The notes under the pieces were generated by a model that was not told where the DNA came from, did not search any database, and was given only the letters and a program-made list of their open reading frames with translations. Shown in pieces: positions 8,184 to 17,532 of a stretch of DNA of 64,000 nucleotides. The position numbers were made by a program, and so were the translations under genes. Numbering within the stretch: position 1 is the first letter of the stretch; every line of letters begins with the position of its first letter. Source of the DNA: Alphaproteobacteria bacterium (GTDB lineage Bacteria > Pseudomonadota > Alphaproteobacteria > Micropepsales > Micropepsaceae); assembly GCA_947473475.1 (NCBI GenBank), contig CANJBZ010000003.1, forward strand, positions 1-64,000, in the 5' to 3' direction.

Positions 8184-11100
8184 CTAAGGGGACGCGGCCT
8201 CAACACGGTCCAGGTAAGTCGACAATTCACGTACCCACTTACGCGATGCTTCGGTATCGACACTCTCGGCGGCCCGCTCAATGGCTGCGCCGATGTCAGT
8301 GATGGCTTGGAAGCCGTACATGCCGCCGGAGCCGTTCATCTGGTGCGCCAGCGAGCTCACGGTCTCAAAGTCAATCCGATCCAGGGCGTCCGACATCGCG
8401 ATGCCATTCTGCCTGCAGTTTTTAAGATACGCAGGTATCCTGTCTAGAAATCTGTGGTTCGTGTGTACGGGGATCGGGGCCATCCAGCTGTTTTCTTTCA
8501 ATGGCTTGACGATGGCGTACTCTCTGATCGCCTTCAGCAGCACCGCTTGCTTGATGGGTTTGGTCAAGAAAGCAGTACACCCTGCTGCCAGGCACATCTC
8601 CCGATCTCCTTTTAAGGCAGAGGCCGTCAGGGCGATGATCGGCGTGGGCGGCTTATCGTTCCCCTGTTCCCACGCTCGAATTGCCCGCGTCGCAGTCAAA
8701 CCATCCATAACGGGCATTTGCCGGTCCATCAGTACCAAGTCGTACTGTCCAGATTTAAACATCTGACAGGCGATGGCTCCGTTTTCGGCAATATCAACCT
8801 GGTACGGCGTGTCCTCGACATAGGCCACTGTGATCGTGCGGTTATCGGGAGAATCCTCCACCAGAAGAATACGCAACGCCCGCAGCGGTAGTTCAACATC
8901 CCCACCGGCAGGCACAATCGCTGACCGCGAAGCATCGATCCAGATCTCGAATGGCACGGCGAAAGAAAAAACGCTTCCCTCCCCAACCTCGCTTTCCGCC
9001 CCGATCTGTCCACCCATCAGCTCCACCAGACGCTTCGAAATCGTGAGCCCTAGCCCCGATCCTCCGAACCTGCGCGTGGTGGACGAGTCTGCCTGCGTGA
9101 ATCGCTCGAATACACGCTCCAATTTCCCACTCGGAATACCGATGCCCGTGTCCGAGATAGTGAACCGCAAGGCGGTCGGTACGGTGGAGTTCTCGTCCCG
9201 CGCGATTCGAAGGGACACGCTACCGGATTCTGTAAATTTGATCGCGTTGCCAACCAGGTTGAGTAGAACCTGGCACAGGCGTGTCGGATCGCCGACGAGA
9301 TCGGTCGGGGTGCCCGGAGCAATCTCGCACACCAAAGTCAGGCCTTTTTCGTTCGCCCTGACCGCCACCATCTCCATGACTTTCTCCAGCAACTCGGTCA
9401 GCGAGAAGCCGGTCTGTTCCAGTTCGAGCTGCGAGGCTTCGACCTTGGAGAGATCGAGGATGTCGTTGATCAGATTGAGCAGGTTGTCGCCGGCGCGGCG
9501 AAAGATCTGGACGTACTTATCTTGCTCCGCGGAGAGATTGGTTTTCGCGAGCAGGTCCGCAATTCCCATGATCGCGTTCATCGGCGTTCGGATTTCGTGG
9601 CTCATGCTTGCCAGGAAGTCTGACTTTGTCCGGCTTGCACTCTCGGCTGCGCTCTTGGCCTGTTGTAACTCAAGCTCGACCCGTTTGCGTTCCGTGACGT
9701 CGCGCGCAGCGGCGAAGACGCCCTTCAACGTGCGCTCGCGATCATAGAAGGTGGTCGCGTTGTAGGACACGACCGTCTTTTTGCCGTCGAGCGAGCGCGC
9801 CGTCAGTTCATAGTCCGTGACCTTCTTGTCTCGCAGCACGAGATTGATCGCTGCTTCGGCCCGCTCCGGATCCGTGAAGTAGCTCTTGAAGGGCGCGCCA
9901 ATCAGTTCGTCGCGCGTACACCCGGTAAGCGCCTCCATCTGCTTATTTACGTCCGTGATGATGCCGAAGGGATCGGTTGTCATCAGCGCATCGATGTTGG
10001 ATTCGATCAGTGAGCGCGTGTAAAATTGCTGGTCACGCAGGCGCTGATCGGACTTCTTTTGCTCTGCTTCGACCAACTTTCGTGCGGTGTTGTCCGTGCC
10101 GATAAGCAGGTAGCCAATGATCGCGCCTGGCGCGTCGCGCAACGCCGTGACAGACACAACCGCCGGGAACCTGCTTCCATCCTTGCGGATGTACGTCAGC
10201 TCGTAGATGTCCTCAATCCCGCGCGAGGCCTTGAACACCAACGCTTCGAAGCCCGGCGTGATCGAGGTCGCGAGCTCGACGCTCAGCGCTTTGGCGCGCG
10301 CGATAAGCTCCTGAGGGTCGGAAATATCGGCTGGCGTGATCTTGTTCATCACGTCCGCGGCGGCGTAGCCAAGCATTCGCTCCGCTCCGACATTGAAGAT
10401 TTGAATGACGCCCTTCGCGTCGGTTGCGATACTTGAGAAATTGGCGCTGTTGAAGATCGCGCGCTGCAATGCTCCCGCCTGGAGAAGCGCCTCTTCGGCT
10501 GACTTTCGTGCGGTGTTGTCCGTGCCGATAAGCAGATAGCCGATGATCGCGCCTGGCGCGTCGCGCAACGCCGTGACGGACACAACCGCCGGGAACCTGC
10601 TTCCATCCTTGCGGATGTACGTCAGCTCGTAGATGTCCTCAATCCCGCGCGAGGCCTTGAACACCAATGCTTCGAAGCCCGGCGTGATCGAGGTCGCGAG
10701 CTCGACGCTCAGCGCTTTGGCGCGCGCGATAAGTTCCTGAGGGTCGGAAATATCGGCTGGCGTGATCTTGTTCATCACGTCCGCGGCGGCGTAGCCAAGC
10801 ATTCGCTCCGCGCCGACATTGAAGATTTGAATGACGCCCTTTGCGTCGGTGGCGATGCTTGAGAAATTGGCGCTGTTGAAGATCGCGCTCTGCAATGCTC
10901 CCGCTTTGAGCAATGCCTCTTCGGCCGACTTTCGTGCGGTGTTGTCCGTGCCGATAGGCAGATAGCCGATGATGGCGCCTGACGCATCGCGCAACGCCGT
11001 GACGGACACAACCGCCGGGAATCTGCTTCCATCCTTGCGGATGTATGTCAGCTCGTAGATGTCCTCAATCCCGCGCGAGGCCTTGAACACCAACGCTTCG

Positions 11101-11426
11101 AAGCCCGGCGTGATCGGGGTTGCGAGCTCGGCGCTCAGCGTTTTGGCGCGCGCGATAAGCTCCTGAGGGTCGGAAATATCGGCTGGCGTGATCTTGTTCA
11201 TCACGTCCGCGGCGGCGTAGCCAAGCATTCGCTCCGCGCCGACATTGAAAATTTGAATAACGCCCTTTGCGTCGGTGGCGATACTTGAGAAATTGGCGCT
11301 GTTGAAGATCGCGCTCTGCAATGCTCCCGCTTTGAGAAGCGCCTCTTCGGCCTGTTTGCGTTCCGTCTTGCCGCCGCGCTTGGAGGCGCCGATCGGCTTT
11401 TTCGTTCCGTGCGCTTGATTGGCCAT
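8184..11426 (-). CDS. hybrid sensor histidine kinase with three near-identical PAS repeats
   Basis: A 1080-residue soluble multidomain kinase. Domain order: three PAS domains of exactly 142 residues each (about 27-168, 169-310, 311-452), a fourth divergent PAS (about 465-590), HisKA with ASMSHEIRTPMNAIMG, HATPase with FTISDTGIGI and GSGLGLTISKRL, a receiver domain (ILLVEDSPDN, LVLMDRQMPVMDG), and a C-terminal HPt domain with LAHQMNGSGGMYGF. No membrane helix is visible, so it senses a cytoplasmic signal. It follows a single-domain response regulator on the same strand. The first three PAS units differ at only a few residues, pointing to recent tandem duplication. Confidence 0.92.
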   Translation of the reverse strand: MANQAHGTKKPIGASKRGGKTERKQAEEALLKAGALQSAIFNSANFSSIATDAKGVIQIFNVGAERMLGYAAADVMNKITPADISDPQELIARAKTLSAELATPITPGFEALVFKASRGIEDIYELTYIRKDGSRFPAVVSVTALRDASGAIIGYLPIGTDNTARKSAEEALLKAGALQSAIFNSANFSSIATDAKGVIQIFNVGAERMLGYAAADVMNKITPADISDPQELIARAKALSVELATSITPGFEALVFKASRGIEDIYELTYIRKDGSRFPAVVSVTALRDAPGAIIGYLLIGTDNTARKSAEEALLQAGALQRAIFNSANFSSIATDAKGVIQIFNVGAERMLGYAAADVMNKITPADISDPQELIARAKALSVELATSITPGFEALVFKASRGIEDIYELTYIRKDGSRFPAVVSVTALRDAPGAIIGYLLIGTDNTARKLVEAEQKKSDQRLRDQQFYTRSLIESNIDALMTTDPFGIITDVNKQMEALTGCTRDELIGAPFKSYFTDPERAEAAINLVLRDKKVTDYELTARSLDGKKTVVSYNATTFYDRERTLKGVFAAARDVTERKRVELELQQAKSAAESASRTKSDFLASMSHEIRTPMNAIMGIADLLAKTNLSAEQDKYVQIFRRAGDNLLNLINDILDLSKVEASQLELEQTGFSLTELLEKVMEMVAVRANEKGLTLVCEIAPGTPTDLVGDPTRLCQVLLNLVGNAIKFTESGSVSLRIARDENSTVPTALRFTISDTGIGIPSGKLERVFERFTQADSSTTRRFGGSGLGLTISKRLVELMGGQIGAESEVGEGSVFSFAVPFEIWIDASRSAIVPAGGDVELPLRALRILLVEDSPDNRTITVAYVEDTPYQVDIAENGAIACQMFKSGQYDLVLMDRQMPVMDGLTATRAIRAWEQGNDKPPTPIIALTASALKGDREMCLAAGCTAFLTKPIKQAVLLKAIREYAIVKPLKENSWMAPIPVHTNHRFLDRIPAYLKNCRQNGIAMSDALDRIDFETVSSLAHQMNGSGGMYGFQAITDIGAAIERAAESVDTEASRKWVRELSTYLDRVEAASP
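10071..11348 (-). repeat. three tandem 426-bp repeats encoding PAS domains
   Basis: Three consecutive in-frame units of 426 bp, nearly identical at the nucleotide level (for example cttcgaagcccggcgtgatc recurs with exact 426-bp spacing). Each encodes one 142-residue PAS unit starting EEALLKAGALQ or EEALLQAGALQ. Shadow ORFs in the track repeat at 10349, 10775 and 11201, which confirms the period. Confidence 0.95.
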
Positions 11427-11497
11427 GCCGTTGTACCGCTACTCATGTTTGTCCTGCTCAGGACCAATTGTCTGTTCGAACAAATCAGGATTTTCGA

Positions 11498-11863
11498 TTA
11501 CGCTGCGAGTAGGTTTTCCACGGACGATCGCAGCTGATCTTCGCTATAGGGCTTGGGAAGGAAGTGCGTCCCCGCGGCAAATCGGGCCTGCATCTTTTCC
11601 GGCTCGCGAGTGGCTGTCGTGTAAAGAACGCGGATGCCAGGGCGTAGCAATATCGCGAGACGAGCGATATCGCAGCCGCCGTGGATTTCGGTCTTTAGGT
11701 TTACGTCGGTGAAAAGCGCGTCAATGTGGTGCTGAGACCTGAGATGTATAAGGGCCTCGGGCACGTCGCAGGCCGAGAGCATGTCATGCCCCCAGTCTCC
11801 AATCATCAAAACCGCCATTTCTCGGATGAAAACCTGGTCTTCGACAACCAGGATTACCGCCAA
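11498..11863 (-). CDS. single-domain response regulator
   Basis: A stand-alone receiver domain of about 121 residues: VILVVEDQVFIREMA contains the acidic pocket, the phosphorylated Asp is in ALFTDVNL, and the conserved Lys is in FLPKPYS. There is no output domain. The ORF extends to a TTG at 11977, but the first ~38 residues look non-native; the TTG at 11863, preceded by GGAGG, is my choice. It lies 71 bp upstream of the hybrid kinase on the same strand, so the two probably form a phosphorelay unit. Confidence 0.82.
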   Translation of the reverse strand: MAVILVVEDQVFIREMAVLMIGDWGHDMLSACDVPEALIHLRSQHHIDALFTDVNLKTEIHGGCDIARLAILLRPGIRVLYTTATREPEKMQARFAAGTHFLPKPYSEDQLRSSVENLLAA

Positions 11864-12105
11864 TCGGGACCGCCCTCCGCCATACGCATGGCTATTTCCT
11901 ATTGTGTGGCGCGCCCTATGTCGCGTTTGGCGAGTGAGCCAGAAGCTGTAACGCCGCTGCCCTGCTTGGGTTCCCAATTAACGCAACTTTTTTGCGCAAG
12001 GGAATTATACCTGCGGCCCAGAGTATCGCCTCCTTGTGTCATGGCCCGCAAAAGATGGCCATCCAGGAGAACGTAGGGCAGCACCCATTTGTGGGGGCGA
12101 GGGAG

Positions 12106-13380
12106 TTAGAAGCGGGCGGCGATTTCGCGGTCGATGACGGCGGGGATGTCGGTTTCAGATGCCACGTATTGATCGACCGCGCGGATGGTGCGGTAGGAGG
12201 CGGAATCGGCGCCGCGTGGCTTGCCGCCGGCTTCGACCGCGCGGGTTGCATCCAGCAAAAGGCGGCGCAGTTGCACGATGGCGCGGTCCGTCGAGCCCAG
12301 ATGTTCTTCCGAGCGGTCGACGATGGGGCCCATGCCTTCCTGCACGGCGACGTCTTGTGTGTTGATACCCACAATGCCGGTGAAGCTTTCCCGCGCCTGC
12401 AAGTCGCGGTCGATTTGGAAACCGTTTTGCAAATTCCGTTTCAAGCGGCCGTCGGGCAGCACATCGTCCGGCCCGCGGCCGTAACCGGCTTCGGCGGCCA
12501 TCGCGAAATCATGGTCCAGCGGAATAGTTGGATCGGCGGAATAGGAAAAATTGATCACCGACACGGTGACATCGTCGATGGGCACCCAGTAATGGCCGGC
12601 GACAATCGGAACGCGCGGTGGCGCTGTTTCCCCGCGCACCGGCACGCAGCGGGCGCGCACTTGCGTCACCGGCATGATGTATTGATACACCCGCACCCAA
12701 TGGCGGCCGTCCAATTTCCGAATGCCGCTATAGCTGAAGCCGTAATCGGTGAGCTTCACATCCAGCTTCGGCGTGGTGCGTTCGAAATCGTCGAGCCAGG
12801 AAAGATCGCCGATGGTGACATTGTGCAGAATCGTCGCGTGCGCGGAATCCAGCCCGCCCTCCAGCGCCTGTAGATAATTGCAGTCCTGCACCGTGCGTGA
12901 AACGAAGCGGTGCGTTTGCGGCACGCGCGTCAGCTCCATATCGGGCGGCGGCGGCGCGTCTTCTTTGGGCCCCATATAGGCCCAGATCATGCCGCCGCCT
13001 TCCCAGGCGAGGTAAGACTTAATGCGGATACGATCCTTGTACGTACTATCCTTGGGCTCCGTCGGCATTTCCAGGCACTTGCCCGTAACGTCGAACTTCC
13101 AGCCGTGATAGACGCAGCGCAGGCCGCATTTTTCGTTGCGGCCCAAAAACATCGGCGCGCGGCGGTGGGGGCAAAAGGCGTCCACCACACCAATGGCGCC
13201 GTTGGTGTCGCGGAAGGCGACCAAATCCTCGCCCAGCAGGCGGAAGCGAACCGGCGCGCCATCCGCTTTCGGCAATTCCGACGACAACAGCGCGGGCAGC
13301 CAATAGCGGCGAAACACATTGCCCATCGGAGTGCCCGGCCCGACGCGGGTCAGCCGCTCATTATCCTCTTTGGAAAGCAT
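12106..13380 (-). CDS. Rieske aromatic-ring oxygenase, phthalate 4,5-dioxygenase-like
   Basis: Oxygenase component of a Rieske non-haem iron system. The 424-residue protein opens TRVGPGTPMGNVFRRYWLPALLSSELP, very like phthalate 4,5-dioxygenases. It has the Rieske cluster motif CPHRRAPMFLGRNEKCGLRCVYHGWKF and the mononuclear iron site EGGLDSAHATILHN. Enzymes of this class use a separate reductase, and none is encoded nearby. It lies 13 bp after an aromatic-acid-type MFS gene on the same strand, in a block with a Gfo/Idh/MocA dehydrogenase. Substrate could be phthalate or another aromatic acid; vanillate-type O-demethylases belong to the same broad group. Confidence 0.9.
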   Translation of the reverse strand: MLSKEDNERLTRVGPGTPMGNVFRRYWLPALLSSELPKADGAPVRFRLLGEDLVAFRDTNGAIGVVDAFCPHRRAPMFLGRNEKCGLRCVYHGWKFDVTGKCLEMPTEPKDSTYKDRIRIKSYLAWEGGGMIWAYMGPKEDAPPPPDMELTRVPQTHRFVSRTVQDCNYLQALEGGLDSAHATILHNVTIGDLSWLDDFERTTPKLDVKLTDYGFSYSGIRKLDGRHWVRVYQYIMPVTQVRARCVPVRGETAPPRVPIVAGHYWVPIDDVTVSVINFSYSADPTIPLDHDFAMAAEAGYGRGPDDVLPDGRLKRNLQNGFQIDRDLQARESFTGIVGINTQDVAVQEGMGPIVDRSEEHLGSTDRAIVQLRRLLLDATRAVEAGGKPRGADSASYRTIRAVDQYVASETDIPAVIDREIAARF

Positions 13381-13393
13381 TCCTCATTCCCTG

Positions 13394-14731
13394 TTACGCA
13401 ACGCCTTCTTTCAATGCCGGCGCGCGCTTCAATCCACCCAGTGCGGCGCCTGCCAGAGACGCGATGAGCGCGGGGATGACCGCGAGGTAGAAGATATTCT
13501 CGGTCGACATTCCCGATTCCACCAAAATACCGGCTAGCCCCGGCCCGAGGATCGAGCCTGCGCGGCCGACGCCCGTCGCCCAGCCCACGCCCGTGGAGCG
13601 AATTTGCGTCGGATAGGAAATCGCGGCCAGAGCGTTGGCGCAGGTTTGACCACCGATAATGCCAAAGCCTGCCGTCAGCACCGAAACGATAAGAAGCGGC
13701 ACGTTCGGCCCCACCAGGCCGATGCACGCAATGGCGATACCGCCAATGAAATAAGCCAGGAAAATCGCGCGGCTTGGTCCGGCTTTGTCGAACACCCAGC
13801 CGAACACCGCGCCGAAGACGCCCCCCACCTGGAACAAGCTGTGAATGAAGATCGCGCGCTCCAGCGGGATGCCCGCCGTTGTCATGTGCACCGTCAGCCA
13901 GTTGGCGAACAGATACAGATTGAGCAGGCTCATGAAATAGATGATCCACAGGAGCGTCGTGGCCAAGCCGCGCCCATCGCGGAACAAGGCGCCGACCGAA
14001 GCGCCCGACGCATGTTCCTCTTCGACGATCAGGCGCGTGCCCGCGTCTACAACCAGCGAGGAATCGATGCGGCGGATCAACCGCGCGATGGCGTCCCGCG
14101 CGCGCTCCCGCACGATCATGAAGCGTAGGGATTCCGGCAGCGCAAACACCAGCACCGGCAGCAAAAGCAACGGCAGCACGCCGTCCAAAATGAAAATCGC
14201 GCGCCAGCCCCAGACGGGCACTATCTCCGCGGCGACAAGACCGACAACAATGGCGCCGCTGATGAATCCGATCAGCATCACGCCCACCATGGAGCTGCGC
14301 CGCGCCGTCGGCGCGTATTCCGCGGTCAGCGCAATCGCGTTCGCCATGCCCGCGCCGATGCCAAGCCCGGTCAAAAAGCGGAAAATATCCAGCGTCAGAA
14401 TCGACGTGCTCGCCGCGGCGCCAAAGCTCATCAAGCCGAAAAACGCGACGCAGCCGAGCAAGATCGGCCGCCGCCCGAAGCGGTCGGCTAAGGGCGCGAT
14501 CAGGATCGCGCCGGCCATCAGACCGATCAGTCCGGAGGAGAAGAAATAGCCCAGATCCGAGGGCGACATGTGCATGGCCGCGCGGATGGCGGGGGCGATG
14601 TAGCCCGCGGCCTGCGCGTTCATGCCCTCGACGAAAACGATGGCCGCGCACAGCGCGATGACCGTCTTCTGAAAAGGGCTGAGCTTCCGCTCATCCAGAA
14701 TATGCGCGACGTTAACGATAGAGGCGGCCAT
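13394..14731 (-). CDS. MFS transporter, aromatic acid:H+ symporter (AAHS) type
   Basis: A 445-residue twelve-helix major facilitator. The N-terminus FQKTVIALCAAIVFVEGMNAQAAGYIAPAI carries the AAHS-type acidic residue in helix 1, and LADRFGRRPILLG is the loop 2-3 motif. The central loop lies around RRIDSSLVVDAG. AAHS members such as PcaK import benzoate-type acids across the inner membrane. It is followed immediately by the Rieske oxygenase gene, which suggests it brings in that enzyme's substrate. Confidence 0.88.
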   Translation of the reverse strand: MAASIVNVAHILDERKLSPFQKTVIALCAAIVFVEGMNAQAAGYIAPAIRAAMHMSPSDLGYFFSSGLIGLMAGAILIAPLADRFGRRPILLGCVAFFGLMSFGAAASTSILTLDIFRFLTGLGIGAGMANAIALTAEYAPTARRSSMVGVMLIGFISGAIVVGLVAAEIVPVWGWRAIFILDGVLPLLLLPVLVFALPESLRFMIVRERARDAIARLIRRIDSSLVVDAGTRLIVEEEHASGASVGALFRDGRGLATTLLWIIYFMSLLNLYLFANWLTVHMTTAGIPLERAIFIHSLFQVGGVFGAVFGWVFDKAGPSRAIFLAYFIGGIAIACIGLVGPNVPLLIVSVLTAGFGIIGGQTCANALAAISYPTQIRSTGVGWATGVGRAGSILGPGLAGILVESGMSTENIFYLAVIPALIASLAGAALGGLKRAPALKEGVA

Positions 14732-14767
14732 GCGATGCGCCCATTTTGTTTCTTCCCTGCCGGAAAC

Positions 14768-14807
14768 TAGAGCATGATCCGATCAAAAGGAATCGGATCA
14801 TGCTCTA
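14768..14807. repeat. long perfect palindrome tagagcatgatccgat...atcggatcatgctcta
   Basis: A 16-bp arm is followed by an 8-base loop (caaaagga) and its exact complement. It sits between the dehydrogenase stop and the MFS start on the minus strand. Very similar palindromes are scattered in alphaproteobacterial genomes. It may work as a terminator or mRNA stabiliser between two transcription units. Confidence 0.85.
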
Positions 14808-14900
14808 GATTCTTTAGTTTGGCGCGCAATCTAACGACGAACCGGCGTCCACTTCGTCGGATTGCGCTATAGCCGGACCCGCGGCAGAAGGCGAAGAAAA

Positions 14901-16085
14901 TCAAAGTGACATGTCCGTTGGGCGTTCCAGAACGATCTCCCGCCCCTCACGCGCCGATTGCAGCATGGCGAGGCAAACCTCCATCGTCGCCATGCCCCAG
15001 CGGCCGTCATGCAAAGGCGGGACGCCGTCGAATATGGCGGCGATCAGTTCGTCGAGCACCGCTTGGCGGGGGATTGCCGGTGGCGCGATGGGTTCAAACC
15101 GGCGCCCGGAATCGGAATGGATAACCACGCCCTTGGGCGTCGGGCGCAAATCGGCATGGGTGCAGGAGACGATCAGCGGGCCGAACTGCTGGTGCCAGCG
15201 TTCGCCCGGTGGCGCGGCCTGCGAGGCGCTGCCATAAATTTGGGTCTGCTTTAGCGTGCGTTCGTCCGCGCTCGATTGCGTCTTGCCAAGATGGGCGCGG
15301 GTGGTGGCGAAGTGATTGGGGCTCTTGGGAGAACCACTCTCGGCGATCCAATCCATGAATTCGTCACTGTCGAAATGGGCGTAGCCGCTATAGGTGAGGG
15401 AGGCAAAAGCGCCATCCTCAAACGTGAGCAAAGCGGAGTAGGCGCCTTCGGTTGGGCGTGCCGCATCCCACGACCCCGTCAGCGCCCGCACGGACTTTAC
15501 GGGCGCCCCCGCCAGCAGCCGCACGACATCCACATGATGCGGCGCCTGATTGTAAATCACGCCGCCGCCGCTTTCAGTGCGCAGCTCTTCAGGCCGCCGG
15601 GGCCGGTATAGGAAATCGGTGAAGTTCAGCGCGGTGATCATGCGCAACCGTCCGAATTCGCCGCTGTCGATGAGCGCGCGCGCGCGGGCGATGGGCGCGT
15701 CGAAACTGTGACTGTGGCCGACCACGATATGCACGCCGCCCTCACGCGCGGCGCGGGTCATGGCCGCGCATTCCGCGACGGTCAGCGCCATCGGCTTTTC
15801 CACCAGCACATGCTTGCCGTGGCTTGCGGCCATGCAGGCGTGCCCGGCATGGAATTCATGCGGGCTGGCGACATAGATTGCCTGCACATCCGGATCGCCG
15901 GCAAGCTCAGCCACATCCGCGTAGGTCTTGGCGCCGAAATCCGCCGCAAAGCGCGCGCGCGCTTCCGGCCGGGGATCGGCCGCCGCAACCAGCTTCACGC
16001 GGGGATGCGCAATCAGCCCCGGCAGCATCAGCATGAAGGCTTTGCCCAGACCGGCGACGCCCAGGCGCAACACCTTTTCCGTCAT
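14901..16085 (-). CDS. Gfo/Idh/MocA-family NAD(P)-dependent oxidoreductase
   Basis: A 394-residue dehydrogenase. The Rossmann fold opens VLRLGVAGLGKAFM, followed by VKLVAAADPRPEARA and the family motif HVLVEKPMALT. The catalytic region includes GGGVIYNQAPHHVDVVRLLAG. ATG 16085 is chosen over the ORF start at 16202 because the Rossmann strand follows directly and it begins 10 bp after the upstream MFS gene. Next to a phthalate-dioxygenase-like gene, a role as a cis-dihydrodiol dehydrogenase is plausible, since phthalate dihydrodiol dehydrogenases belong to this family. That is inference; sugar or inositol substrates remain possible. Confidence 0.87.
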   Translation of the reverse strand: MTEKVLRLGVAGLGKAFMLMLPGLIAHPRVKLVAAADPRPEARARFAADFGAKTYADVAELAGDPDVQAIYVASPHEFHAGHACMAASHGKHVLVEKPMALTVAECAAMTRAAREGGVHIVVGHSHSFDAPIARARALIDSGEFGRLRMITALNFTDFLYRPRRPEELRTESGGGVIYNQAPHHVDVVRLLAGAPVKSVRALTGSWDAARPTEGAYSALLTFEDGAFASLTYSGYAHFDSDEFMDWIAESGSPKSPNHFATTRAHLGKTQSSADERTLKQTQIYGSASQAAPPGERWHQQFGPLIVSCTHADLRPTPKGVVIHSDSGRRFEPIAPPAIPRQAVLDELIAAIFDGVPPLHDGRWGMATMEVCLAMLQSAREGREIVLERPTDMSL

Positions 16086-16095
16086 GCGGCGCAGG

Positions 16096-17463
16096 TCAGG
16101 ATTGGCTTGCGGTCGGCCGTCCGCCCACTTCGTCCCAAATCTGCGTGTCCTTGGTTTCGTGGCGCAATCCGAAGATGCTGACGACGATGCCGATGGCGGC
16201 AATCGAGATCGGATAGGCCAGCCCGATCAGCGGAATGCCCGTGAACGTGCCCGCCAGCAGCGTGGCGATGAACGGCACGCCGCCGCCGAACACGCCATTG
16301 CCCACGTGATAGGGCAGCGACATGGAGCTGTAGCGGATGCGCGCGGGGAACAGCTCGATCAGGAACGCCGCGATCGGGCCGTAGACCATGGTGACCAGGA
16401 TCACCAAGTACCAGACCAGCGCCGTCAACATGACGGGGTTGTCCTTGAACGTGCCCAGCAAAGTGAACACCGGCCAGAACGTAAGGACCGCCAGCGTGAA
16501 CCCCGCCGTCATGATCCAGCGGCGGCCAACCTTGTCGGACAGCCAGCCCCAGAAGACGAAGAACGGCGCGCCGAGGACCAGCGCCGTTATCATCACCGAG
16601 TAAACCGTGATGTACGGAATCATCAGCACGGTCTGCATATAGGCCAGCGCGTAGAACTGGCCCGTGTACCAGACGACGCCCTCCGGCGCGGTGAAGCCAA
16701 ACAGCGCCAGCAGCATCAGCCCCCAATTCCGTCCGCTGCCATAGGTGTCGCGCATCGGATTGGTGGACGTCTTGCCTTGCTCTTTCAGCTTCTTATACAG
16801 CGGCGACTCGCCGAGCTTCAGCCGCAGATAAGCGGACAGCCCCACGAGCAGGGCGGAGATCATGAACGGAAAGCGCCAGCCATAGTCCGCGAACGCCTGG
16901 TCGCCCATTCCCACGCGGAAGGCGATGATGACCAGCAGCGCCGCAACAATGCCGAGCGTCGCCGTGGTCTGGATCCAGCTTGTGTATAGGCCGCGTTTGC
17001 CGTCGGGGGCATGTTCGGCGATGTAGGTGGCAGCGCCGCCATATTGCCCGCCGAGCGCGAGTCCCTGCACGACGCGGCAGGCCACCAGCAGCGCGGGGGC
17101 CGTCCAGCCGATCTGGTCATAGGTCGGCAGACAGCCGACCAGAAAGGTGGAAGCGCCCATCAATCCCAGCGTCAGCATGAACGTGTATTTGCGCCCGATC
17201 AGATCGCCCATATGGCCGAACACGACCGCGCCGAAGGGACGAACGACGAAGCCCGTCCAGAAGATGCCGAGCGAATAGAGAAAACCCTGGCGCATATCGC
17301 CGGGAAAGAAATGGGTGGCGAAGAACGCGGCCAGTACGCCGTACAGGTAAAAATCGTACCACTCGATCAGCGTGCCCCCGGACGACGCCGCGATGATAAA
17401 CGCCAAGCTTTTCTTGCCCTTGGCCGCCTCGCCGTAAGCCGCCGGTGCCGTCAAAGTCGCCAT
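16096..17463 (-). CDS. MFS transporter, metabolite:H+ symporter (MHS) type
   Basis: A 455-residue major facilitator with the MHS signatures SSGGTLIEWYDFYLYGVLAAFF, FGHMGDLIGRKYTF and CRVVQGLALGGQYGGAATYIAEHAP. MHS carriers such as ShiA, KgtP and ProP import carboxylates or related solutes with protons. It sits between a TonB-dependent receptor and the Gfo/Idh/MocA dehydrogenase on the same strand, so it may take up the same compound the receptor brings into the periplasm. Confidence 0.9.
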   Translation of the reverse strand: MATLTAPAAYGEAAKGKKSLAFIIAASSGGTLIEWYDFYLYGVLAAFFATHFFPGDMRQGFLYSLGIFWTGFVVRPFGAVVFGHMGDLIGRKYTFMLTLGLMGASTFLVGCLPTYDQIGWTAPALLVACRVVQGLALGGQYGGAATYIAEHAPDGKRGLYTSWIQTTATLGIVAALLVIIAFRVGMGDQAFADYGWRFPFMISALLVGLSAYLRLKLGESPLYKKLKEQGKTSTNPMRDTYGSGRNWGLMLLALFGFTAPEGVVWYTGQFYALAYMQTVLMIPYITVYSVMITALVLGAPFFVFWGWLSDKVGRRWIMTAGFTLAVLTFWPVFTLLGTFKDNPVMLTALVWYLVILVTMVYGPIAAFLIELFPARIRYSSMSLPYHVGNGVFGGGVPFIATLLAGTFTGIPLIGLAYPISIAAIGIVVSIFGLRHETKDTQIWDEVGGRPTASQS

Positions 17464-17532
17464 GATGCTGCTTCCCCACCTTGTTTTGCAGGGAGGGTAA
17501 GCTCGCGACGTGAGGCGAGCAAGATGGCGTGC

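Noticed and set aside
10071-11348. Possible CRISPR-like array
   Set aside because: The periodicity is 426 bp, contiguous and coding; there are no short repeats with spacers.
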